Made by a program: the position numbers and the translations under genes
Shown here: in pieces, positions 6,378 to 12,457 of the stretch
Layout of the letters: each line of letters starts with the position of its first letter
Position numbering within the stretch: position 1 is the first letter of the stretch
NCBI GenBank assembly: GCA_020441345.1
Contig: JAGRMK010000128.1
Coordinates: 1-13,456 of the forward strand
Length of the DNA: 13,456 bases
Reading direction: 5' to 3'
Source: Paracoccaceae bacterium
Lineage (GTDB): Bacteria > Pseudomonadota > Alphaproteobacteria > Rhodobacterales > Rhodobacteraceae
Notes under the pieces: model-generated
Told to the model about the DNA's origin: nothing
Seen by the model: the letters and a program-made list of their open reading frames with translations, nothing else
Databases searched by the model: none

Positions 6378-7162
6378 CGGGGCCTCCAGGCGGACAGAGT
6401 TTCGAGAATGGTCTTGAGGGACGCGCGCATCCGGTCGGCGCGTGCGGCGTCATAGGTCCAGGGTGGGGATTGCTGCATGTAGGTGGACTGCGCCAGCTCC
6501 ATCTGGATCGCATGCAACCCCTCGTCGGGGTGCCCGTAGTGGCGCGTGGTCCAGCCGCCCTTGAACCGTCCGTTCAGGATCGCGGAATAGCCCGGTGCGG
6601 CCTGGCAGAGATCCAGGACCGCCTGTTCAATCGCCCGATCGCAGGTCGCGCCCAGATTGGTGCCGATGTTGAAATCCGGCAGGGTGCCGTCGAACAGGAA
6701 CGGGATGTGCGACCGGATCGAGTGGCAATCATACAGCACGGCAAATCCGTGGATCGCCTTGACCCGGTCCAGTTCGGCCCGCAACGCTGCGTGATAGGGC
6801 GCATGATACAGCGAGCGGCGGCGCGCGATCTCGGCTGCATCGGGCTCTTGCCCGTCCAGATACAGCGGGCGACCGTCGAAATCGGTCAGCGGGCAAAGCC
6901 CGGTGGTGTTCTGCCCCGGATAGAGGCTTTCGTCCGACGGGGCGCGGTTCACGTCGATCACGTAGCGATGGACACGGGTGCGCACCGTGGTCGGCCCGTC
7001 GACCAGCCCGTCATAAAGGCGATGGATGTGCCAATCGGTATCGGCAATCGCCCGGCCAGTCGCGTTCAGCCGCTCAAGGCAGTCGGCGGGAATATCGGTG
7101 CCGGTATGCGGCAGGCCCAGAACCAGCGGACTGGTTCCCCGTGCCACGTCGATCAGGCTCAT
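6374..7162 (-). CDS. hutG: N-formylglutamate deformylase
   Basis: The 262-residue member of the N-formylglutamate amidohydrolase family cleaves N-formyl-L-glutamate to glutamate and formate, the last step of the five-step histidine pathway. Recognisable blocks are LGLPHTGTDIP (15-25), DTDWHIHRLYDG (41-52), RYVIDVNRAPSDESLYPGQN (66-85), YDCHSIRSHIPFLFDG (144-159), NIGTNLG (165-171), NGRFKGGWTTRHYG (197-210) and QMELAQSTYM (220-229). I chose the ATG at 7162, where GGAGG lies six bases upstream and ATGA overlaps the hutI stop. A longer in-frame extension to 7285 would be an antisense-like Arg/Pro tail within hutI. This is the deformylase, not the arginase-like formiminoglutamase also called HutG, so formiminoglutamate must first be deaminated by HutF, which is not in the window. 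Confidence 0.94.
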   Translation of the reverse strand: MSLIDVARGTSPLVLGLPHTGTDIPADCLERLNATGRAIADTDWHIHRLYDGLVDGPTTVRTRVHRYVIDVNRAPSDESLYPGQNTTGLCPLTDFDGRPLYLDGQEPDAAEIARRRSLYHAPYHAALRAELDRVKAIHGFAVLYDCHSIRSHIPFLFDGTLPDFNIGTNLGATCDRAIEQAVLDLCQAAPGYSAILNGRFKGGWTTRHYGHPDEGLHAIQMELAQSTYMQQSPPWTYDAARADRMRASLKTILETLSAWRPR

Positions 7163-8361
7163 GACGCGCCTCCGAAGATGCGGGTGTGCAGGGGGTTGAT
7201 GCCGATTCCATAAGACAGTTCCGCCGGGTCGCGCACGTTCCAGATCGCCAGGTCGGCGCGCAATCCGGGCGCGATCATCCCGCAATCGGTTAGTCCCAGC
7301 GCCCGCGCCGCGTTGCGCGTGGTGCCCGCCAGGGCCTCTGCCGGGGTCAGGCGGAACAGGGTGCAGGCCATGTTCATCGCCAGCAGGATCGACCCCAGCG
7401 GCGACGAACCAGGGTTCCAGTCGGTGCCGATGGCCATCGGCACGCCATGATCGCGGAACGCCTGCACCGGCGGGGCCTGGGTTTCGTGGATCGTGTAATA
7501 GGCGCCGGGCAGCAGGACTGCGACGGTGCCGGACGCGGCCAGCGCGGCGGCATCGGCCGGGGTCGCGTATTCCACGTGGTCGGCCGACAACGCGCCGTAA
7601 CGCGCCGCCAGCGCGGTGCCGCCGATGTGGCTGAGCTGCTCGGCATGCAGCTTGACCGGAAGGCCCAAGGCCTGCGCCCGGTCGAAAACGCGGGCGATCT
7701 GCGCGGTGTCAAAGGCGATACCCTCGCAAAACCCGTCCACCGCATCGACCAGCCCCTCGGCATGGGCTGCCTCCAGTGCAGCCAGGCAGACGGTGTCGAT
7801 ATAGATATCGGCATCCGCGCCCGCAGGTATGGCATGCGCGGCGAGAAAGCTGGTCACCACGCGAACCGGGCGCTTGCGGCCCAGTGCCCGCGCCACGCGC
7901 AGCATCTTCATCTCGGTCCCAAGATCCAGCCCGTAGCCCGATTTGACCTCGATCACCCCTGTGCCCTGCGCAATCAGGGCGTCCACGCGCGGCAGGGCGC
8001 TAGCCAGAAGCGCGGCCTCGCTTGCCGCGCGTGTTGCTGCGACGGTCGAAACGATCCCCCCCCCGGCGCGCGCGACCTCTTCATAGCTGGCGCCGTTCAG
8101 CCGCATCTCGAACTCGCGCGCGCGGTTGCCGCCGTGGACGATATGCGTGTGGCAATCGATCAGCGCGGGGGTGATCAGGCGGCCGCCGTGATCCTGCCGG
8201 TCGAGCCCGTGATAGGCTGGGGGCAGGTCGGCAAGCGGGCCGACCCAGGCAATGCTCTGCCCCTCGATGACAAGCGCCGCATTTTCGACAAGGCCGTAGC
8301 CCGCGCTGCCCTGGGCCATCGTGGCGGCGGTGACGCCCGTTATGACGTGGTGATGAGTCAT
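7159..8361 (-). CDS. hutI: Imidazolonepropionase
   Basis: The 400-residue amidohydrolase-superfamily enzyme opens 4-imidazolone-5-propionate to N-formimino-L-glutamate, the third step of histidine degradation. Metal and active-site residues are in place: H71 and H73 in DCHTHIVHGG, R80 in NRAREFEMRL, KSGYGLD (140-146), H176 in FLAAHAIP, H239 and E241 in LHAEQLSHIGG, H262 in ADHVEY and D314 in GTDWNPGSSP. Length is normal. It is the first gene of hutIGU; the start at 8361 has AGGG six bases upstream and lies 34 bp downstream of the palindromic operator. Its stop overlaps the start of hutG. The coding strand contains a run of eight G (complement of 8056-8063) encoding part of the conserved AGGGIVST block, a possible slippage or sequencing-error spot, but the frame is intact here. 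Confidence 0.96.
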   Translation of the reverse strand: MTHHHVITGVTAATMAQGSAGYGLVENAALVIEGQSIAWVGPLADLPPAYHGLDRQDHGGRLITPALIDCHTHIVHGGNRAREFEMRLNGASYEEVARAGGGIVSTVAATRAASEAALLASALPRVDALIAQGTGVIEVKSGYGLDLGTEMKMLRVARALGRKRPVRVVTSFLAAHAIPAGADADIYIDTVCLAALEAAHAEGLVDAVDGFCEGIAFDTAQIARVFDRAQALGLPVKLHAEQLSHIGGTALAARYGALSADHVEYATPADAAALAASGTVAVLLPGAYYTIHETQAPPVQAFRDHGVPMAIGTDWNPGSSPLGSILLAMNMACTLFRLTPAEALAGTTRNAARALGLTDCGMIAPGLRADLAIWNVRDPAELSYGIGINPLHTRIFGGAS

Positions 8362-8391
8362 CGTCTGCCCTGTGATGGAATGATCACACGG

Positions 8392-8419
8392 AGATTATGT
8401 ATATACATAAAAAAGTCAA
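8392..8419 (-). promoter_or_regulatory. Predicted hutIGU promoter
   Basis: Read on the minus strand, TTGACT (8419-8414) is a near-consensus -35 box. After a 16-base AT-rich spacer comes TAATCT (8397-8392), a moderate -10. Transcription would begin near 8385, leaving a leader of about 24 bases before the hutI start with its AGGG ribosome site. No other AT-rich promoter-like stretch stands out in this GC-rich region. The boxes are read by eye. Confidence 0.6.
8395..8410. promoter_or_regulatory. HutC-type operator (perfect 16-bp palindrome)
   Basis: TTATGTATATACATAA is perfectly self-complementary and contains GTATATAC, which fits the GTMTAKAC core known for the HutC subfamily of GntR regulators. 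It occupies the spacer between the predicted -35 and -10 boxes and overlaps the -10, so a bound repressor would block RNA polymerase. In studied systems HutC represses hut genes and is released by urocanate. The hutC gene itself is not in this window. The assignment rests on motif, symmetry and position. Confidence 0.75.
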
Positions 8420-8442
8420 CGGCGATATTGCCGGGTTTTTTT
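8420..8442 (+). terminator. Terminator-like hairpin with T7, upstream of the hut promoter
   Basis: The stem CGGCG (8420-8424)/TGCCG (8429-8433) has one G-T wobble and an ATAT loop. GG and seven T (8436-8442) follow on the plus strand. A further outer pair CAACGG (8417-8422)/CCGTTG (8443-8448) could form instead. No plus-strand gene reads into it. On the minus strand the same stem is followed by TTGACTTTTTT, so it might also weakly stop read-through from the thioesterase operon into hut. Confidence 0.4.
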
Positions 8443-8635
8443 CCGTTGAGACGGGCCAAGGCTCGGTCCGGCGCTGGCCGGTTTCCAGCCGCCCAATTCA
8501 TGCGGCCAAATCCCCAGAACGCCGACCGCCGAAGGGCTGTGATCAAGGCGCCGCAACAGCCCCGGACGGACGACGCCCAGGGGTCCGCACAATCCGTGCA
8601 AGCCGGTGCGCGCGGGATGCCCCGCGACGCCCGGA
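8443..8635. other. Intergenic region between the thioesterase operon and hut
   Basis: No gene is supported on either strand here. Short GC-rich stems occur, for example CGCGGG (8611-8616)/CCCGCG (8621-8626) just after the thioesterase stop and GCTGG/CCAGC near 8475-8494, but neither has a T-run. The first could be the end signal of the beta-oxidation operon. Confidence 0.4.
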
Positions 8636-9040
8636 TCAGTCGATCGGTGCGCGTTTGAAGGTGCCGGTGGCCTGCGCGATCAGCGTGCCGGCCTGGTCAT
8701 GGGCCTCGCCTTCGACGAACACCGTCTTGTACCCGCCGCCCATGATGCGCCCGGTAGCGGTGATCGTGCCCAGCGCCATCGGCGCGATGAAGTTGACGGT
8801 CATCGAAATGGTCGAGAACGGGATACGCCCGGCGTCGCCGCATTCGATGCTGGCGGTGGCGCCCATGGCGGTGTCAAGCACGGTGGCGATGAGGCCACCG
8901 TGCATGTTGCCGTGCCGGTTGGTGTGATCATGATGGACATCCATGATCACGGCGACTCGCCCGTCGGGGCGGTCGGTATCGATCCGCCACCCCAACAGGC
9001 GCGCCGTGCCCGAAGCATCGGCGGCGACGGTCTTGGCCAC
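8636..9040 (-). CDS. PaaI family (hotdog fold) acyl-CoA thioesterase
   Basis: The 134-residue protein has the hotdog-fold pattern of PaaI-type thioesterases, which hydrolyse acyl-CoA or aryl-CoA to free acid and CoA. The active-site helix region reads HTNRHGNMHGGLIATVLDTA, with N41, G44, H47-G48-G49 and D56 as the family's substrate-binding and catalytic positions. STISMTVNFIAP (76-87) and GRIMGGGYKTVFVEGEA follow the usual strand order. Translation most likely begins at GTG 9040, three bases after the stop of the small acyl-CoA dehydrogenase gene; there is no strong ribosome site, so it may depend on translational coupling. It is the last gene of the beta-oxidation operon and could recycle CoA from stalled acyl-CoA intermediates. 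The specific substrate is not evident. Confidence 0.85.
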   Translation of the reverse strand: MAKTVAADASGTARLLGWRIDTDRPDGRVAVIMDVHHDHTNRHGNMHGGLIATVLDTAMGATASIECGDAGRIPFSTISMTVNFIAPMALGTITATGRIMGGGYKTVFVEGEAHDQAGTLIAQATGTFKRAPID

Positions 9041-9043
9041 GGG

Positions 9044-10060
9044 TCAGGCCGACAGGCGGATGAACCGCTCCAGGTGCCAATCCTCGTCGCCAAAGCGGTG
9101 CCCTGCAGCGATCAGGCGGCGCGAGATCGGGGCCAGCGCGTATTCCTCGGTCATCGCGATCCCGCCGTGCATCTGGATCGCCTCCTCGGCGACCAGATGG
9201 GCGGTGCGCCCCACAAGGTTCTTCGCGGCGCTGGCGTGACGGTCGCGTTCGCGCGCCTCGGCGTGCAGATTGCCCGCGAGGTTGATCACTGCCGAACGCG
9301 CCATCTCGATTTCGATTGCGACATCGGCCATGCGGTGTTGCAGCGCCTGGAATTTGCCGATCGGCACGCCGAACTGGGTGCGGGTCCGCAGGTAGTCCAG
9401 CGTCATCGCCTTGGCGGTGTCCATCGTGCCCAACGCATCGGCGCAAACCGCCAGCGTTGCCGCCGCCAGCCTTTGCTCTAGCTGTGCCTGGGTGCCGCCA
9501 TAGGGGGTGGCGGGCGCCGCGTCGAGCGTCACCTCGGACACCATCCCCCCGTCCAGCGACGGGGTGGTGTGCAGCGTCACGCCGGGTCCCTTGGGGTCGA
9601 CGCCATGGAAACCCAGCGCACCGTCCTGCAGGGCCGAGACGACCAGAAGATCGGCGGTATCGGCGCCCCCGACCACGGTCTTGCGGCCCGACACGGCGCC
9701 GCTGTTGACGGATGTGGTGATCGGCCCCAGATCGTAGCGCAGCCCAGGTTCGGCATAGGCCAGCGTCGTGCGCAGTTCGCCGGCGATGATCTGTTCGACC
9801 AGATCGGACTGGCCGCAATCGGCCAACAGACCGCCCGCCAGCCCCGCTTCGAGCACTGGCAGAGTGCAGCCCGCACGGCCCAATTCCTCATAGATCACCG
9901 CAAGATCGAAGCCCGAGCCGCCAAAGCCGCCCTCGTCCTCGGTGAACAGGGCGCCCAGCACCCCCAGTTCGGCCAGCTTCGCCCAGTCCGCGCCGCGTTC
10001 CAGCGTGCGGCGCAAGCTGTCGGCGAGCATCCGGCGTTCTTCGGTATGGTTGAAATCCAT
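9044..10060 (-). CDS. Acyl-CoA dehydrogenase, small subunit (PimD-like)
   Basis: This 338-residue acyl-CoA dehydrogenase resembles the small subunit of pimeloyl-CoA dehydrogenase. Supporting blocks are LRTTLAYAEPGLRYDL (96-111), RTRTQFGVPIGKFQALQHRMAD (225-246), IQMHGGIAMTEEY (295-307) and the C-terminal FGDEDWHL (323-330). It is about 40 residues shorter than typical PimD. The shortage seems concentrated near residues 18-28, where the first two helices are joined directly (RRTLERGADWAKLAELG). At the helix that carries the catalytic Glu in some family members the sequence is LEQRLAAAT, with Gln before Arg, so this chain is probably the non-catalytic or FAD-supporting partner. ATG 10060 lies 13 bp after the stop of the large-subunit gene, with GAGGGG upstream. 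The two chains probably form an alpha-beta heteromer that introduces the alpha,beta-double bond into acyl-CoA with FAD. Confidence 0.87.
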   Translation of the reverse strand: MDFNHTEERRMLADSLRRTLERGADWAKLAELGVLGALFTEDEGGFGGSGFDLAVIYEELGRAGCTLPVLEAGLAGGLLADCGQSDLVEQIIAGELRTTLAYAEPGLRYDLGPITTSVNSGAVSGRKTVVGGADTADLLVVSALQDGALGFHGVDPKGPGVTLHTTPSLDGGMVSEVTLDAAPATPYGGTQAQLEQRLAAATLAVCADALGTMDTAKAMTLDYLRTRTQFGVPIGKFQALQHRMADVAIEIEMARSAVINLAGNLHAEARERDRHASAAKNLVGRTAHLVAEEAIQMHGGIAMTEEYALAPISRRLIAAGHRFGDEDWHLERFIRLSA

Positions 10061-10073
10061 CGTTCGTGTCCCC

Positions 10074-11267
10074 TCAGAGCCCCAGAATGGCCTTGGTGAT
10101 GATCCCGCGCTGCACCTCGTTCGAGCCGCCGTAAATCGAGATCTTGCGGTTGTTCAGATAGGTGTTCGAGGCTTTCGCGGCGTAATCCGGTCCCGGGTGA
10201 TAGAGGTTGGTCTCGTCCATGTCCTCGGACACGAAGGGCACCGCCCAGGGGCCGACCGCGCGGCGTGCCAGATCGTTGATCTGCTGGCGGATGATCGAGC
10301 CCTTGACCTTGAGCATCGACGATTCCGCCCCCGGCGCTGCCCCGGCATCGGCCCCCGCGACCACGCGCAGGTTGGTGGTGGCCATCGCCATCAGGTCGAT
10401 CTCGATCCGTGCCAGACGTGCGGCGAACAGCGGATCCTCGATCAGCGGGCGGCCGTGGTGCAGCTCGGTACGGGCGATACGTTTCAACGAGGCTAGCCCG
10501 GCATTGGCAAAACCCACTCCGGCGATCCCGGTGCGTTCATGGGTCAGCAGATACTTGGCATAGGTCCAGCCCTTGTTTTCCTCGCCCACCAGATTCTCGA
10601 CCGGCACTTTCACATCCGTGAACCAGACTTCGTTCACCTCGTGGACGCCATCGATCAGAATGATCGGCCGCACCTCGATGCCCGGCGTGTCCATGTCGAT
10701 CAGCAGGAACGAGATGCCCTGCTGCTGCTTGGCGGCCGGGTCGGTGCGCACCAGGCAAAAGATCTTGTTGGCGTATTGCCCCAGAGTGGTCCAGGTCTTC
10801 TGGCCGTTGACGATAAAATGGTCGCCGTCGCGCACCGCGCGGGTTTTCAGTGACGCCAGGTCAGAGCCCGCGCCGGGTTCGGAATAGCCCTGGCACCACC
10901 AGTCCTCGCCCGACAGGATGCGCGGCAGGTAATAGTCCTGCTGTTCCTTGGAACCAAAGGCCTGCAACACCGGGGCCAGCATGCCGACCCCGAAAGGCAC
11001 GATACGCGGCGCGTTGTGAAAGGCGGTTTCTTCCTCGAAGATGTGTTTTTGCACGGCAGACCATTCCTGCCCGCCGAAGGCCTTGGGCCAGGCTCCGGCC
11101 AACCAGCCCTTATCATTGAGCCGGCTGTGCCAAAGATCCATGTCGGCCTTGCCCAGCGATTTGCCCGCGGCGATCTTGGCGGCGGCATCGGCGGGCACAT
11201 TGTCTTTCATGAAGCGGCGCACCTCGTCCTGAAAGGCGCGTTCCTCGTCGGTATAGTTAAGATCCAT
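10074..11267 (-). CDS. Acyl-CoA dehydrogenase, large subunit (PimC-like)
   Basis: This 397-residue acyl-CoA dehydrogenase is closest from memory to pimeloyl-CoA dehydrogenase large subunit. It has a helical N-domain (1-120), the FAD/substrate signature CQGYSEPGAGSDLASL (125-140), VNGQKTWTTLGQYANKIFCL (153-172), and a C-terminal NNRKISIYGGSNEVQRGII (372-390). The MCAD-type catalytic Glu (YEGT) is Gly here (YGGS). The likely base is instead E244 in THERTGIAG, the position used by isovaleryl- and long-chain enzymes. I chose ATG 11267 because AGGAG (complement of 11275-11279) lies seven bases upstream and overlaps the thiolase stop. A 20-residue upstream extension is Arg-rich and implausible. With the downstream small subunit it would catalyse the first step of beta-oxidation, possibly of dicarboxylyl-CoA, passing electrons to ETF. 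Confidence 0.92.
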   Translation of the reverse strand: MDLNYTDEERAFQDEVRRFMKDNVPADAAAKIAAGKSLGKADMDLWHSRLNDKGWLAGAWPKAFGGQEWSAVQKHIFEEETAFHNAPRIVPFGVGMLAPVLQAFGSKEQQDYYLPRILSGEDWWCQGYSEPGAGSDLASLKTRAVRDGDHFIVNGQKTWTTLGQYANKIFCLVRTDPAAKQQQGISFLLIDMDTPGIEVRPIILIDGVHEVNEVWFTDVKVPVENLVGEENKGWTYAKYLLTHERTGIAGVGFANAGLASLKRIARTELHHGRPLIEDPLFAARLARIEIDLMAMATTNLRVVAGADAGAAPGAESSMLKVKGSIIRQQINDLARRAVGPWAVPFVSEDMDETNLYHPGPDYAAKASNTYLNNRKISIYGGSNEVQRGIITKAILGL

Positions 11268-11278
11268 GACCGGACTCC

Positions 11279-12454
11279 TCAGAAGATTTCGAACAGGCCT
11301 GCGGCACCCGCGCCGCCACCGATGCACATCGTGACCACACCGTATTTGGCGCGGCGGCGGCGACCCTCAAGCAGAATATGGCCTGCCATGCGCGCGCCGG
11401 ACATGCCGTAGGGGTGGCCAATGGCGATCGAACCGCCGTTGACGTTATATTTCTCGGGGTCGATGCCCAGCGCGTCGCGGCAATAAAGACACTGGCTGGC
11501 AAAGGCCTCGTTCAGTTCCCACAGGTCGATGTCGTCGATTTTCAGCCCGTGACGTTCCAGCAGGCGCGGGATGGCAAAGACCGGGCCGATGCCCATCTCG
11601 TCGGGCTCGCACCCGGCGACCGCATAACCCCGGAACGCGCCTAAGGGTTCCAGCCCGGCCTTTGCGGCCTCAGCGGCCTCCATCAGAACCAGGGCCGCCG
11701 CGCCATCGGAAAGCTGGCTGGCATTGCCGGCGGTGATGAACTGGTCGGGGCCGCGCACGGGGTCCAGGTTCTGCAAGCCCTCGAGCGTGGTCGAGGGGCG
11801 GTTGCATTCGTCCAGCGACAGCGTGACATTGGTCTTGCCCAGCGCGCCGGTCGCCTTGTCCTTGGTGGCCATCACCACATCCATCGGCACGATTTCGTCG
11901 GCGAACAGCCCCGCCGCCTGCGCCGCTGCGATGCGCTGTTGGCTGCGCAGGGCGTATTCGTCCTGCGCCTCGCGGGTGACGCCGTAGCGGGCGGCGACGA
12001 TGTCGGCGGTGTCGATCATTGGCAGGTAGATTTCCGGCTTGTGTTCGACGATCCACGGTTCGGGCGTGTTGCGCGGGCTGGGCTGGTTCAGGCTGATGCT
12101 TTCCACCCCGCCGGCCAGAATCGCCCTGGCGCCCTCGACCTGGATCATATGCGCGCCCTGTGCGATGGCTTGCAGGCCCGAGGCGCAGAAACGGTTGACC
12201 GTGGTGCCCGCCACAGTGACCGGCAGGCCCGCGCGAATCGCAACCTGACGCGCGGCGTTGCCGCCCGTCACGTTTTCGGGGATCGCGCAGCCGAACACCG
12301 CGTCTTCGATCAGCGCGGGGTCAAGCCCCGCGCGCGCCACGGCATGCTGCGCGGCATGACCGGCGATGGTCACTCCGTGGGTCTGGTTGAACGCCCCGCG
12401 ATAGGCTTTGCCAATGGCGGTGCGGGCGGTGGAAACGATGACGGCGTCTTTCAT
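11279..12454 (-). CDS. Acetyl-CoA C-acyltransferase (thiolase)
   Basis: The 391-residue thiolase cleaves 3-oxoacyl-CoA with CoA to acetyl-CoA and a chain shortened by two carbons, or runs in the reverse direction. The acyl-accepting nucleophile is C90 in VNRFCASGLQA; the second active-site set is H347 in GGSIAIGHPYGMSGARM and C377 in MCIGGGAGAAGLFE. DLWELNEAFA carries the family NEAFA motif. Length is standard for FadA-type degradative thiolases. The start ATG 12454 has AAGGA eight bases upstream, and only three bases separate it from the stop of the upstream multifunctional enzyme. The 11 bp after its stop hold the ribosome site for the large acyl-CoA dehydrogenase subunit. By position it corresponds to pimB; chain-length specificity cannot be told from sequence. 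Confidence 0.94.
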   Translation of the reverse strand: MKDAVIVSTARTAIGKAYRGAFNQTHGVTIAGHAAQHAVARAGLDPALIEDAVFGCAIPENVTGGNAARQVAIRAGLPVTVAGTTVNRFCASGLQAIAQGAHMIQVEGARAILAGGVESISLNQPSPRNTPEPWIVEHKPEIYLPMIDTADIVAARYGVTREAQDEYALRSQQRIAAAQAAGLFADEIVPMDVVMATKDKATGALGKTNVTLSLDECNRPSTTLEGLQNLDPVRGPDQFITAGNASQLSDGAAALVLMEAAEAAKAGLEPLGAFRGYAVAGCEPDEMGIGPVFAIPRLLERHGLKIDDIDLWELNEAFASQCLYCRDALGIDPEKYNVNGGSIAIGHPYGMSGARMAGHILLEGRRRRAKYGVVTMCIGGGAGAAGLFEIF

Positions 12455-12457
12455 GGC

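Noticed and set aside
4737..6455. Long plus-strand open frame (572 codons) opposite hutU
   Set aside because: It mirrors the hutU codons; its translation is Asp/His/Arg/Val-rich without recognisable motifs, while the minus strand encodes a complete urocanase with C410 in place.
6374..7285. Longer hutG start at 7285
   Set aside because: The added 41 residues are an Arg/Pro-rich shadow of hutI; ATG 7162 has a strong ribosome site and the operon-type overlap.
7447..8658. Plus-strand open frame (403 codons) opposite hutI
   Set aside because: It runs antisense through hutI, the hut promoter and into the thioesterase end; composition is that of a high-GC shadow frame.
8397..8927. Plus-strand frame starting at ATG in the hut operator
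   Set aside because: The start lies inside the palindromic operator with no ribosome site, and the frame runs through a terminator-like hairpin into the antisense of the thioesterase.
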